A stretch of 63,258 nucleotides of DNA from an uncultured Eubacteriales bacterium (GCA_958414825.1 CATYXQ010000006.1:1-63258), one strand, 5' to 3'; counted from the first letter of the stretch, positions 46,601 through 55,364 are shown. The notes: a model not told the origin generated them from the letters alone. Translations and numbers: made by a program.

Positions 46601-46939
46601 AAGCGCGCGGCATCCGAGGCGCGTATCAAACACTGAAAGCATGGGAGAGAGTTTTTTTACAGCGCGGTATAAAAATAAAATTTTTGCGCCGTCGTTTGCG
46701 TAATCGCCGCAAAGGCCGCCGTATTTTCTGCATACGAGGTTGGACAGGCGTGAAAAGCCGATCGCGTCCACGAGCAGCGCGGCGGAGGGGGGCAGATTTT
46801 TCATCAGTGCGGACTCGGCCAAAAGCGCTTTTTGATCCGGAACGATCAGATAAGCGCGCCTCGCCGCTTGGACGTCATCGCCGATCCGGCGGTAAATTTC
46901 CCGGCGCGCGCCCTGCGTGCCGTACAGTATCGTCAGCAT
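43688..46939 (-). CDS. addB: ATP-dependent helicase/nuclease subunit B
   Basis: This 1083-residue AddB has the C-terminal nuclease motif VADYKTGDK and a four-cysteine iron-sulfur site: one Cys in LDCYSDCRLRWFLQY and three in SPCLYCPYTVLC. The N-terminus begins YGTQGARREIYR, where a working Walker A (GxxGxGKT) would be expected in some family members, so ATP binding by this subunit may be lost. It starts 2 nt after the upstream membrane coiled-coil gene and overlaps addA by 8 nt. Confidence 0.93.
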   Translation of the reverse strand: MLTILYGTQGARREIYRRIGDDVQAARRAYLIVPDQKALLAESALMKNLPPSAALLVDAIGFSRLSNLVCRKYGGLCGDYANDGAKILFLYRAVKKLSPMLSVFDTRLGCRALGALVSLFTEFRAYAVTPEQLGEASRSLSPSPLADKLSDLALLYAEYESSLHKRYVEAADDLDRLADLLAKHDFFENAKVYIDSFVSFTGQEMKIIGRMLAKNIDVTVTLPLSGTRSAHTAETTDTRRRLLRLAAKFSVLTDEIETEDEDTPAALDFAKRNLWNFSCTERFLENTRGTIELVRCADKSEEAELCLREIYQIVSSGGAYADIAIIARNAADYEGILDPLLTRCEIPFFFSKKTDASLLPLTKLTLAALSLYVYDFRTADVISYIKTGLCGLSDEECDLFEEYVGRWNINGRRRYLDGEDFTMSPEGYTAAETPPDALVGVNEVKRKFAAPLLRLCDSLSAAHTGRDFAEAVFFYLCDAGIRERAADPAFTRFFGVDKTDESVRLWNILLDALDVFTVAAGDEEITAAEFCDLLRLLFSTLDVGHIPTSRDQIIVGSADTIRIDRRPYILILGANEGVFPAPVAESPALGEEDRRTLETLGVKLSQNRALRSARELYHFVRALDCAQKRAVISYYTQAPDGAPAEKSFAAERLEKIFGGNLYTYAFSALPPLERLCYAQAARMWAGRFDAKTERILQTVLTPFDLYTPPLANAKAIQNSDASLSPSAARAALGDTMRLSQSRLDCYSDCRLRWFLQYMLSLRDTAPFEFRPVETGNFVHGVLERFMFELKQSGRFVGALTSAEIEEAAARLCAAETEKIMRSCGGGSARMLFFFDRLRKNLRLILTSLSAEFSQTAFRPVLFEYKIGLAGGHAPLKFSLPDGGYAEIRGVADRVDICRTDAGVLIRVADYKTGDKIFREEDLLHGKNLQLPIYLFTLCKVGDEDFRRRIGALPSDRLIPAGAAYFVVKPPRIRLDAPPERDMYPDAVRALRREGILLAGDAMTKDADSSANRPFSAKLFEKNEREMDELFNTVKASVSRIACDMRDGRIDCAETQGGAKSPCLYCPYTVLCRGEKSKGGDQND

Positions 46940-46941
46940 GT

Positions 46942-47628
46942 TTATTCCTCTATGATCGTTTCATGAATCTGAAATTTCCCGCTTTTCTTAAGGCGGCGGC
47001 GCAGATAGAAAAAGAAATATTTCCGCACAAGGTAGAAGTTTTCGGCCTCTTTTCTTGCGCAGACATACATTTGCCGCCGCTCGCCGCGTCCGTTTCGACG
47101 GAGAAAAAAAGGCGATACGACAAGGATGGTGCGCTTTTCTTCGCTTTGCGGGATAAACCGGTCGTTTGAATCAAAAATTTCCTTGTTTTTCGGAATGTAA
47201 ATGTCGATCTGCGTCCCGGCCTCCGTCAGAATTTTATCGGCGTTTCGCTTTCTCAAAATCAGCGCGACGGTCAATGTGACGGCGGTGACGGCGAGCAGAA
47301 TCGGAATAATCAGGATAAAGATTGCCGTATACAGGAGTACAAACGCGCCGGCCTGCAAATAATGGTAGATGATCGCGCCGTATTTGACGATTCTTGTGAC
47401 CCAGAGCGAATTGCGAAAATACCGGAAAATACGCTCGGTAGAGGTGTAAAAGCTTTTTTCGCGCAGACAACTGACAAGGTAAGAAAAATAATTTTGCGCG
47501 CGGTATTGCCCCATTGTTTCAGCGGGTTCCAGGGCGGCGGAATTTGCCTTTTTTTCGAGTACGCGGATCTTGCGGCGGAGCGCGCGGTTTTCCCGGCGCA
47601 GTTCTTCGATTTTTTTACGGTTGCTCAC
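46942..47628 (-). CDS. Membrane protein with N-terminal coiled coil, function unknown
   Basis: This 228-residue protein is not assigned to a family. Residues 3-30 are a charged heptad-rich coiled coil (IEELRRENRALRRKIRVLEK). One long or two closely spaced transmembrane segments span about 80-125. The C-terminal 90 residues are basic (FFFYLRRRLKKSGKF). GTG 47628 follows GGAGG by about 7 nt. It is the first gene of an apparent operon with addB, addA and perhaps cysK, 2 nt before addB. A TGC-TATACT (minus strand, near 47684) is a likely extended -10. Confidence 0.7.
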   Translation of the reverse strand: MSNRKKIEELRRENRALRRKIRVLEKKANSAALEPAETMGQYRAQNYFSYLVSCLREKSFYTSTERIFRYFRNSLWVTRIVKYGAIIYHYLQAGAFVLLYTAIFILIIPILLAVTAVTLTVALILRKRNADKILTEAGTQIDIYIPKNKEIFDSNDRFIPQSEEKRTILVVSPFFLRRNGRGERRQMYVCARKEAENFYLVRKYFFFYLRRRLKKSGKFQIHETIIEE

Positions 47629-47786
47629 ACGCGCGCCTCCTTTTTGGAATTTTAAAAAGTTGTTATGTCTTCTGTTATATTCAGTATAGCAGAGTCGCGG
47701 GCGGGGCGCAACACTGCCTGAAAAATATTTTTGTGAAATTGCTTCTTTCGTTAGTGTGCGGTGTTTTGTAAAATTTATAACGGATA

Positions 47787-47815
47787 TTGTATATGCCTGG
47801 CCGCTGTGATATAAT
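47787..47815 (+). promoter_or_regulatory. Promoter of the heparinase II/III-like gene
   Basis: TTGTAT at 47787-47792, 17-base spacer, TATAAT at 47810-47815. Confidence 0.72.
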
Positions 47816-47860
47816 CCGAGTGAAAACGTGCAGATTTTAATCGATATTACGGAGGAAGCT

Positions 47861-49522
47861 ATGGTTATTGAAAAAGCGAGGGATGCGGGGTTCTGGAAGC
47901 GAGTGCGCACGGAAGAGGCCTATCGGCCGTTTTGCGAGGAGCTTGCGGCTATGTGGGAAAAAGAGTGCGGCATACCGGTTCCGGCCTGCAAATACAGCGA
48001 ATTTATCATCTATAACCAAAACGGAAGCCGCAAAGAATATGAAAAGTCCTATTTTTTGCGCCGCCGTCAAATGAATGTTTCCGCGCTTTTGGCTCTGATT
48101 TATCCGGATGATCCGACGTACATGGACTATCTTTGCGACGTGCTCTGGGCGATTCTGGACGAGTATGTGTGGGTGCTGCCAGCGCATATGCCGTCCTTTT
48201 CAAAAACGGTCGCAGAGCATATTGATTTGTTTTCTGCGGAGACCGGTTTTGCGCTCTCCGAGATCTGCTATCTGCTCGGCGAGCGGCTGCCCGAACTGAT
48301 TCGCAGCCGTATTTGCACTGAGGTGGAGAAGCGCATTTTCAAGGCGTATCAAAACAATACCTATTGGTGGGAAAGGTGTACGAACAACTGGGCGGCGGTA
48401 TGCCTGTGCGGCGTTGTCGGCGCGTATATCTATCAGGCGCCTGAAAAACTGGAGGAACTGATGCCGCGTATCCGAAAAACAGCGGCCAATTTTCTCTCCG
48501 GTTTTTCAAAGGACGGCGTATGTCTTGAGGGCTTTGAATATTGGCACTACGGGTTCGGTTTTTTTACCTGCATGGCGGATATGCTGTATGATTTTACAGA
48601 TGGCGCGGTCGATTTTTTCGAGGATGAAAAAGTTGCGCGCATTGCTTCCTTTGCGCAGAAAATGTTTCTTGATTGCAATGTCATCATCAGCTTTTCCGAC
48701 GGGGGCGTATACGGCCGCTATCACATTGGTCTGCTGCATTATCTGAAAAAGAAGTATCCGGGTACCGTGTCGCTGCCGCCGCGCCGGTATGCTTATACAA
48801 ACGACAACTGCGGCAGATGGTGCCTGCATTTGCGCGCGCTGCTCTGGTTTGATGCGTCGCTTGCAGAGACGCCGGAAGATTTGCGGCATACGGAATATTT
48901 TGAAGATTCGGGCTGGATGGTTCATGTTACTTCCGAGTATGGCTTTGCCGCAAAGGGCGGGACAAACGCGGAGCCGCACAATCACAATGATTTGGGTTCG
49001 TTTATCCTCGCAAAGGACGGCGCGCAGCTTTTGACCGACCCCGGCGCGGGCGTATACACGCGCGAATATTTTAAGCAGCAGCGGTATGCGGATTTCTGTG
49101 CATCCTCTCGAGGGCACAGCGTTCCGATACTTGACGGCGGCTGTCAGATCAGCGGCGCCGAGCGGCGTGCGGAGACTTCTTTTGTGGACGGCGTGTTCCG
49201 CGTTGAATTTGCAAAGGGATATGACGCGGCGCTTGACGCGCTCGCGAGAAGCTTTCGGTTTGCCGACCGCGCTGTCACGGTGCAGGATGATTTTACCGGC
49301 GGTAAGCTGCCGAAATCCATTGTAGAACGGTTTGTGACCGGCATAAAGCCTGAAATCACGGATGCGGGCGTCAAAATTGCGTCCGCGCTGTTGAAAGCCG
49401 GAAAAGAAAGCGTGGAATCTTGCGCGGTCAACGAAGAAAAATATGCGGATTGGGTCTATTACTGCATTGATTATACGCTGAAAGCCGGCGCGCGGCGGTT
49501 TGTTTTGCAGATTGACCTGTGA
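47861..49522 (+). CDS. Heparinase II/III-family protein
   Basis: This 553-residue protein has an alpha/alpha toroid (about 60-330; NNTYWWERCTNNWAAVCL, EGFEYWHYGFGF) and a C-terminal beta-sheet domain with NAEPHNHNDLGSFIL, the His-rich motif of polysaccharide lyase 12/21-like proteins. No signal peptide is seen, so it would act in the cytoplasm, perhaps on imported uronic-acid oligosaccharides. The substrate is unknown. GGAGG lies 7 nt before ATG 47861. No transporter or other glycan gene is adjacent. Confidence 0.78.
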   Translation: MVIEKARDAGFWKRVRTEEAYRPFCEELAAMWEKECGIPVPACKYSEFIIYNQNGSRKEYEKSYFLRRRQMNVSALLALIYPDDPTYMDYLCDVLWAILDEYVWVLPAHMPSFSKTVAEHIDLFSAETGFALSEICYLLGERLPELIRSRICTEVEKRIFKAYQNNTYWWERCTNNWAAVCLCGVVGAYIYQAPEKLEELMPRIRKTAANFLSGFSKDGVCLEGFEYWHYGFGFFTCMADMLYDFTDGAVDFFEDEKVARIASFAQKMFLDCNVIISFSDGGVYGRYHIGLLHYLKKKYPGTVSLPPRRYAYTNDNCGRWCLHLRALLWFDASLAETPEDLRHTEYFEDSGWMVHVTSEYGFAAKGGTNAEPHNHNDLGSFILAKDGAQLLTDPGAGVYTREYFKQQRYADFCASSRGHSVPILDGGCQISGAERRAETSFVDGVFRVEFAKGYDAALDALARSFRFADRAVTVQDDFTGGKLPKSIVERFVTGIKPEITDAGVKIASALLKAGKESVESCAVNEEKYADWVYYCIDYTLKAGARRFVLQIDL

Positions 49523-49583
49523 GCTTTGCGAATGTGCTGGCGTCAGACGACTTATGCCGCCGATACCGAAGCCGGCGCCTGAA

Positions 49584-49612
49584 TTGACAGAAGTTCTCGT
49601 ATATGGTATACT
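49584..49612 (+). promoter_or_regulatory. Promoter of the topoisomerase B-like gene
   Basis: TTGACA at 49584-49589, 17-base spacer, TATACT at 49607-49612. Confidence 0.82.
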
Positions 49613-49645
49613 ATGGAACAGAGAAAACGGATAAGAGGTTGAAAA

Positions 49646-51652
49646 ATGGCGCAGAGCAAAAAGAACAATGCGGAATACAATAACCAAAGCATTTCCATGC
49701 TGAAAGGCGCGGATCGTGTACGCAAGCGCCCGGCGGTTATCTTCGGATCAGACGGTCTTGAGGGATGCGAACATTCTTTTTTTGAGATCCTTTCCAACGC
49801 GGTGGACGAAGCGCGAGAGGGATACGGCAGCGAGATTGTCGTCACGGTCTGGCGGGATCATACCCTGCAGGTAGAGGATTTCGGGCGTGGCGTTCCGCTG
49901 GGGTACAATGAAAGGGAACAGCGCTACAACTGGGAGCTTGTCTACTGCGAACTGTATGCGGGCGGCAAGTACAACAACAACGATGAAAATTCCGCATACG
50001 GGTACTCGCTCGGCTTGAACGGACTCGGCGCGTGTGCAACGCAGTATGCCTCCGAATTTATGGAGGTGTATTCTTATGACGGCGCAGAGGTGCATTCCAT
50101 TCGTTTTAAAAAGGGCGAACCGGCGGGCACGCTGGAATCGCGCCCGATTGAAAAACGTGAGAAAAAGCACGGTACGGTCATTCGCTGGCGTCCGGATCTC
50201 GATGTTTTCACGGATATTGCGATTCCGGACGACTATTTTACCGGTACGCTGCAGCGGCAGTCTGTGGTCAATGCCGGTATCAAATTTATTCTCCGGCGCG
50301 AGAACGGGGACGGAAAATTTGACAGCGAGGATTTTTTCTACGCAAACGGCATTGCGGATTACATTCGTGAGATTGCCGGGAGCGCCGCTTTGACCGAGCC
50401 GGTGCTCTGGAAGCTGGAATGCAGCGGCCGCGACCGGGAAGATAAGGATGAATACAAGCTGAAAGCCGATATTACGTTCTGCATTTCCGCTGCGGTCAAC
50501 CGGATTGAGTACTACCACAACTCAAGTTTTCTCGAATACGGCGGCGCGCCGGACAAGGCGGTGCGCACGGCGTTCGTCTATGCGCTCGATAAATATCTGA
50601 AGTCCATCGGCGCCTACAAGAAAAACGAGAGCCGGGTCGGATTTGCGGATATTGAGGACTGCCTGGTTTTGATTATCAACAGCTTTTCGACGCAGACTTC
50701 CTATGAAAATCAGACCAAAAAGGCAATTAATAATGTATTTATCAAGGACGCGCTGACCGATTTTCTAAAGCACAATCTTGAAATTTATTTTGCCGAGCAT
50801 CCTGCGGAGAGCGAAGTGTTTGCCAAGCAGGTTTTGACAAACAAGCGTGCGCGGGAATCGGCGGAGCAGACGAGAAGCGACATTAAAAAGAAGCTTCAGA
50901 CGACGATGGACGTGGCCAATCGCGTGGAGAAGTTTGTCAACTGCCGCTCAAAGGATCCCGAACTTCGCGAGTTGTATATCGTGGAGGGCGATTCGGCCAT
51001 GACTTCCTGTAAGCTTGGGCGGGACGCGGAGTTTCAGGCGATTATTCCGGTGCGCGGAAAAACGCTCAACTGTCTGAAAGCTTCTACGAAAAAGATTTTT
51101 GAAAGCGAAATTATTACAGATCTTTTGCGCGTAATCGGCTGCGGCGTGGAGTTCAAGGGCAAAGAGCGGGGCGAACTTGCGGCGTTTAATTATGAGGCGC
51201 TGCGCTGGAGCAAAATCATCATCTGCACGGATGCGGATGAGGACGGCTTTCAGATTCGCACTCTGCTTTTGACGCTTTTTTACGAACTGCTTCCAACTCT
51301 GCTCGAAAAGGGAAAGGTGTATATCGCCGAGTCCCCGCTTTTTGAGGTCAGCACCAGGGATGAGATTTATTTCGCTTACAATGAATTTGAAAAGGCCGAG
51401 ATTTTAAAGAATCTTGAGGCTAAGAAAATCAAATATACGCTTCAGCGTTCTAAAGGACTTGGCGAAAACGAACCGGACATGATGTGGCGCACGACGATGA
51501 ATCCCGCGACGCGCCGTCTGATCGCGGTGACGCCGACTGACGAAGAGGCGACGCGGAACATGTTTGAGTTGATGCTCGGCGACAATGTCGCCCGCCGCCG
51601 TGAATTTATCGCGGAAAACGGCGCAAAATATGTCGCCATGGCCGACGTTTGA
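49646..51652 (+). CDS. Type IIA topoisomerase B subunit (GyrB/ParE paralogue)
   Basis: This 668-residue protein keeps the GHKL ATPase motifs (EILSNAVDEA, VEDFGRGVP, GLNGLGACA) and Toprim residues (EGDSA, DADEDGF). It diverges from housekeeping GyrB/ParE: PVRGKTLN for PLRGKxLN, QRSKGLGEN for QRYKGLGEM, and GRGVPLGYNERE for GRGIPVxxH. The catalytic machinery is intact. No A-subunit gene adjoins it; the next gene is convergent. It is likely the B half of the second, divergent topoisomerase found in many Clostridia, with a partner elsewhere, or a stand-alone paralogue. Confidence 0.85.
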   Translation: MAQSKKNNAEYNNQSISMLKGADRVRKRPAVIFGSDGLEGCEHSFFEILSNAVDEAREGYGSEIVVTVWRDHTLQVEDFGRGVPLGYNEREQRYNWELVYCELYAGGKYNNNDENSAYGYSLGLNGLGACATQYASEFMEVYSYDGAEVHSIRFKKGEPAGTLESRPIEKREKKHGTVIRWRPDLDVFTDIAIPDDYFTGTLQRQSVVNAGIKFILRRENGDGKFDSEDFFYANGIADYIREIAGSAALTEPVLWKLECSGRDREDKDEYKLKADITFCISAAVNRIEYYHNSSFLEYGGAPDKAVRTAFVYALDKYLKSIGAYKKNESRVGFADIEDCLVLIINSFSTQTSYENQTKKAINNVFIKDALTDFLKHNLEIYFAEHPAESEVFAKQVLTNKRARESAEQTRSDIKKKLQTTMDVANRVEKFVNCRSKDPELRELYIVEGDSAMTSCKLGRDAEFQAIIPVRGKTLNCLKASTKKIFESEIITDLLRVIGCGVEFKGKERGELAAFNYEALRWSKIIICTDADEDGFQIRTLLLTLFYELLPTLLEKGKVYIAESPLFEVSTRDEIYFAYNEFEKAEILKNLEAKKIKYTLQRSKGLGENEPDMMWRTTMNPATRRLIAVTPTDEEATRNMFELMLGDNVARRREFIAENGAKYVAMADV

Positions 51653-51664
51653 TCGAAAGAAATT

Positions 51665-51707
51665 AAAAAGAACCTGTATGCGGCAAAGCCGCATACAGGT
51701 TCTTTTT
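51665..51707. terminator. Bidirectional terminator
   Basis: A 20-bp perfect stem pairs 51665-51684 with 51688-51707, loop AAA, with A5 and T5 at the ends. It lies between the convergent topoisomerase and acyltransferase genes. Confidence 0.9.
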
Positions 51708-51715
51708 GAGTCATT

Positions 51716-52696
51716 TCAGTTTCCGATTCGGAGGCGGTTCAGCCATTTCGCTTTGCGGAAAAGACCGCTGAAAATCAGATATGGAAGCATGAGTCCGAAA
51801 ACAAACATCATCAGCGAGACGGCAAGATAAGGCCATCCGAGTTTCGTATAGAAAATCACGCCGATCGGCAATTGCACAAAATAACTGAGCAGATAGACGT
51901 CATAGCCAAAGCTTCCGAGTCTGTCGAAAAAGCGGAAAAGCGGCGTGTTCGGCGATTTTGAAAGACGAGAGGAGAGACCGAGTATGACAATGCTGCCGAG
52001 CAGCGCTGTTATCGGATAATTCAGCGGCGTTAAATCGCTGAACATCGTCATGACCAGCAGCAAAAACAGCGAGGTCAACACCAGCTTCCCGGATTCAAAG
52101 TTGCGCCCCGCGCGCGTATAATCGATCCGCAGCCAGATGCCGAAAGCATAAAACAGGCTGTATCGGAACAGGCTGCTCAGAATAAAATCAGGAAAAAAGA
52201 TACAGGGAATATACAAAAGGCCTCCGCATATCAAAAAAACGGCGGGGTGTTTGATTCGTTTTGCGAGCAGTAGAAACAGCGCGAAGATGACAAAGAGCGT
52301 CCAGAGATACCATCTTCGATCGCCCGGTGCGGTTCCGAGCAGGAATGCCGCGAGCGCGCCTGCATCTGTATTCGGGGCGGAAAAACCCGTAAGGGATAGC
52401 TTCAGCACGGCTGACAATATGGTGTATACGACATACGGGATCAGCAGTTTACAGGCGCGTTTTGCGAGTTGGGCGCGCAGGGGTTCTCCGGCGATGAAAT
52501 TGTTATAGGCCGAAAATCCGGCGAGAATAAAGAAGAGCGCCATATCGAAGCTGCTGCAAAAGGTATGCAGAAAACAAATCAGACCCCGACCGAATACATC
52601 GGCGTCTTCGTTTGGCAGGGCGTGTCCGAGTATAATCAGAAGCACGGCAATGCCTGTCGCCAGATTCATTTCCGGAAAATAGCGTTTTGCGTTCAT
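51716..52696 (-). CDS. Acyltransferase family 3 membrane protein
   Basis: This 326-residue protein has about ten hydrophobic segments and the AT3 opening NAKRYFPEMNLATGIAVLLIILGHALP (the invariant His in LGHA). FFILAGFSAYN is the second family hallmark. Such enzymes O-acylate surface sugars or small molecules; the target is unknown. ATG 52696 follows AAGGA by about 8 nt; in-frame codons to 52897 lack a site and run through the promoter. Confidence 0.85.
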   Translation of the reverse strand: MNAKRYFPEMNLATGIAVLLIILGHALPNEDADVFGRGLICFLHTFCSSFDMALFFILAGFSAYNNFIAGEPLRAQLAKRACKLLIPYVVYTILSAVLKLSLTGFSAPNTDAGALAAFLLGTAPGDRRWYLWTLFVIFALFLLLAKRIKHPAVFLICGGLLYIPCIFFPDFILSSLFRYSLFYAFGIWLRIDYTRAGRNFESGKLVLTSLFLLLVMTMFSDLTPLNYPITALLGSIVILGLSSRLSKSPNTPLFRFFDRLGSFGYDVYLLSYFVQLPIGVIFYTKLGWPYLAVSLMMFVFGLMLPYLIFSGLFRKAKWLNRLRIGN

Positions 52697-52787
52697 GCGA
52701 TATTGTCCTTTCCGAATATTTTGGATGGATTCGGAATTTTTATTTTTTATCTGTTTTACAGTATACGTCGGTTTTTTTATAAAAGTA

Positions 52788-52816
52788 ATCATAGCATATC
52801 CCGATTCGGTTGTCAA
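52788..52816 (-). promoter_or_regulatory. Promoter of the acyltransferase gene
   Basis: On the minus strand TTGACA (plus 52811-52816), 17-base spacer, TATGAT (plus 52788-52793). It lies 33 bp from the divergent AraC promoter. Confidence 0.78.
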
Positions 52817-52849
52817 CGCATCCGATTGCATTTTGCCGGATAATTTGTG

Positions 52850-52878
52850 TTGACAAGTTTGGTTTCGGGTGCTATAAT
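52850..52878 (+). promoter_or_regulatory. Promoter of the AraC-family gene
   Basis: TTGACA at 52850-52855, 17-base spacer, TATAAT at 52873-52878. An ATG inside the -10 is therefore not the start codon. Confidence 0.85.
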
Positions 52879-52915
52879 GAAACATAAAGATGTACAAAAA
52901 ATGCAGGTGACCGAA

Positions 52916-53788
52916 ATGTCAAGAATTGTACAGGGAATTGCCAAATTTATTTACCGTGCAGGCAGCAATTATGGTAAAAACAGCTTCTTTTTCATTGAAA
53001 GCGTGGGAGAAAGTCTGCCGTATGCCGATTATCTTGTCGAGCGCACACGTACGAAAAACGATACGAAAAGTATTTATGTTTTTGAATATGTTCGCGGCGG
53101 GAAGGGGCATATTGAATGCGACGGAAAAAGCTATACCGTTCAGAAAGGAGATTTTTACTTTCTGAACCGTCTGCATACGCATCTTTATTATTCGGATCGC
53201 GAAGATCCGTATTCCAAGGTTTGGATTAACGCGGGCGGCCGCCTGCTGGACGGACTTGTGAATGCCTGCGGACTGACAAACGGCGCGCTGGTTATTCGTG
53301 ATTCGCATACGCTTCCTTTTTTTGAACGCATGAAAACGGCGCTCTCGGCCGCCAATGCGGATAATACGGAGGAGGTCATGGCCGAATGCGCGAAGATTAT
53401 GTGCGATCTGATTTTGACAGTATATGAGGAACATCGAAAGGAACAGCGCTCGACTGTCGGCACGGCCGAGCGGATCAAAGACTATATTGATTCCGGCCTG
53501 TCCTACAATGTTTCGCTTGACGATATTGCGCAGCATTTTTATTTAAATAAATCGTATATCATCAGCATTTTCAGCGCCAAATACGGATATACGCCCAAAC
53601 AGTATATCATCAGCCGCAAAATGTCCGCCGCGCGCACGATGCTTGAGGAAAATATGTACGGCATCGCGGATATTGCGGATATTCTGCATTTTTCCAGTTC
53701 GCAGCATTTTTCTTCTTCGTTCAAAAAAAATGTCGGCGTTTCCCCGGACGAGTACCGGCGCCGGGCGCAGCAGAATAAGAAAACATAG
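52916..53788 (+). CDS. AraC-family transcriptional regulator
   Basis: This 290-residue regulator has an N-terminal cupin-like sensor (VFEYVRGGKGHIECDGKSYTVQKGDFYFLN) seen as EYVRGGKGHIECDG then VQKGDFYFL, and a C-terminal pair of helix-turn-helix motifs (VSLDDIAQHFYLNKSYI; IADIADILHFSSSQHFSSSFKK). ATG 52916 follows AGGTGA by about 6 nt and lies after the predicted start. It likely responds to a sugar or related ligand. The divergent, nearly abutting acyltransferase promoter is a natural target, but no operator was identified. Confidence 0.88.
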   Translation: MSRIVQGIAKFIYRAGSNYGKNSFFFIESVGESLPYADYLVERTRTKNDTKSIYVFEYVRGGKGHIECDGKSYTVQKGDFYFLNRLHTHLYYSDREDPYSKVWINAGGRLLDGLVNACGLTNGALVIRDSHTLPFFERMKTALSAANADNTEEVMAECAKIMCDLILTVYEEHRKEQRSTVGTAERIKDYIDSGLSYNVSLDDIAQHFYLNKSYIISIFSAKYGYTPKQYIISRKMSAARTMLEENMYGIADIADILHFSSSQHFSSSFKKNVGVSPDEYRRRAQQNKKT

Positions 53789-54282
53789 AATTAAAGAATT
53801 AATATGTAGATTTTTTTCAGCGTCGGAAGGTTGTGCGGGTTGGAACGCTTACGGTCTTTTGGCATTGCATTTTGAAGTTTTGAAATTATTGAAGCCGTGC
53901 TGTCCGCATGATTTGGACAGCACGGCTTATCTGTTCTGCAATTTTTTGGGCGGGAAATGGTTTTCTTTTTGCGGTTATGTTGGTTTTGTGTATATATTTC
54001 AATCTATTCAACGCAAAATGTGAACAATTTGGGAACTTTTTCTGCTTAGAATATAATAAAATATATTGTAAAATTCATTTTTTTGTGATAAAATATGTGC
54101 ATTAGAATCGGATTGAACTGCACAGAATAACAAATTCTGAAAAGAACAGCTAAATTTCTAAACTTTGGAAAATTGAATTGTAAGAATATCAGTAATTGAG
54201 CAATCGGCGGCTGTGCGGCGTGAGAAAAGCGTTGCGGATTGTCGGTTGCATTTTACAAGTAAATCGCAGAGGGGTAAACTGA
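53789..54282. other. Long AT-rich intergenic region
   Basis: These 494 bp hold no convincing gene. A 14-bp hairpin (53892-53905 with 53915-53928) probably ends the AraC transcript. A likely promoter for the next gene is TTGTAA (54066-54071), 17 bases, TAAAAT (54089-54094), which leaves a leader of about 180 nt. Nothing recognisable was found in that leader. Confidence 0.5.
53892..53928 (+). terminator. Terminator-like hairpin after the AraC gene
   Basis: AAGCCGTGCTGTCC pairs with GGACAGCACGGCTT, 9-nt loop. A T6 run occurs only 15 nt later, so strength is uncertain. Confidence 0.55.
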
Positions 54283-55230
54283 ATGAGTGATCATAAGGAA
54301 CCGGCATTGATTATTATGGCGGCCGGAATCGGTTCTCGGTACGGCGGCGGAATCAAGCAACTGGAACCTGTTGGCGAGCATGGCGAAATTATTATGGATT
54401 ATTCGGTGCATGACGCCGTTTCGGCGGGATTTCGGAAGATTGTATTCGTCATTCGTCGGGCGATCGAGCGGGATTTTAAAGAGATTATCGGCAATCGGAT
54501 GGAGGCGCTCTGCGCGGAACTCGGCGTTGCGTTTCGGTATGCGTTTCAGGAGATGGAGGCCATTCCGGCAGGATATTCCGTTCCCAAGGGGCGAAAGAAA
54601 CCCTGGGGAACCGGTCAGGCTGTCTTGTGTTGCAAGGAATTGATTGGGGAGCCGTTTGCGATGATTAACGCGGACGATTATTACGGCAAAGAGGCCTTTT
54701 GCAAGCTGTATGCGTTTTTGAAAAGCGAGAGCGCGGAAAATTCGACACATTTTTGTATGGCCGGCTTTATTCTGAAAAATACATTAAGCGATAACGGCGG
54801 CGTAACCCGCGGTATTTGCCAAGTAGACGCAAACGGCTATCTTGAGAAAGTCGTGGAAACACCCGGAATCGTGAAAACGCCTACCGGCGCAGCGTCCGGT
54901 TTGACAGCGCTGGATCCGAACGCCGTGGTGTCTATGAATATGTGGGGCGCGACGCCTGCATTTATGGATATGCTGGAAGACGGATTCCGGGAATTTTTTG
55001 ATACGATTTCAGACAGCGAGATAAAACAGGAGTTTTTGCTGCCTGTTTTTATTGATAAGCTTTTGAGGGAGAAAAAAATATCTGTTCGGGTGCTGCCCAC
55101 AAACGATCAGTGGTTTGGCGTCACCTATAAAGAAGATAAGGCCGGCGTTGCGGCTGCATTTTCACGCCTGACTGCGCGCGGAGAGTATCGGCATCCGCTG
55201 TTTTCGGATTTGTCAGCGAAGAACGGATGA
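54283..55230 (+). CDS. Sugar-phosphate nucleotidyltransferase family protein
   Basis: This 315-residue GT-A-fold NTP transferase has IIMAAGIGSRYGGGIKQLEPV at the N-terminus, with KQL replacing the usual KPL/KAL, and the metal-binding NADDYYG near 125. It would activate a sugar or amino-sugar phosphate as a nucleotide sugar. The exact substrate is unknown; LicC-like cytidylyl transfer is an alternative. It opens the surface polysaccharide region but is spaced from the next gene. Confidence 0.78.
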   Translation: MSDHKEPALIIMAAGIGSRYGGGIKQLEPVGEHGEIIMDYSVHDAVSAGFRKIVFVIRRAIERDFKEIIGNRMEALCAELGVAFRYAFQEMEAIPAGYSVPKGRKKPWGTGQAVLCCKELIGEPFAMINADDYYGKEAFCKLYAFLKSESAENSTHFCMAGFILKNTLSDNGGVTRGICQVDANGYLEKVVETPGIVKTPTGAASGLTALDPNAVVSMNMWGATPAFMDMLEDGFREFFDTISDSEIKQEFLLPVFIDKLLREKKISVRVLPTNDQWFGVTYKEDKAGVAAAFSRLTARGEYRHPLFSDLSAKNG

Positions 55231-55364
55231 ACGGTTTGCATCCAAAATTCCCGCGAATGTCCGAAAGCTGCCGGGCGTGGCTTATTGTAATCTCATAGGA
55301 GTTGACATAGCATTTTTTATAATTTAAGAATATAAAGCAAAAAGAGGATATGAATGGGGGTATT

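Noticed and set aside
52847..52915. Longer N-terminus for the AraC regulator
   Set aside because: The in-frame ATG at 52877 is inside the TATAAT promoter element, and only ATG 52916 has a ribosome site.
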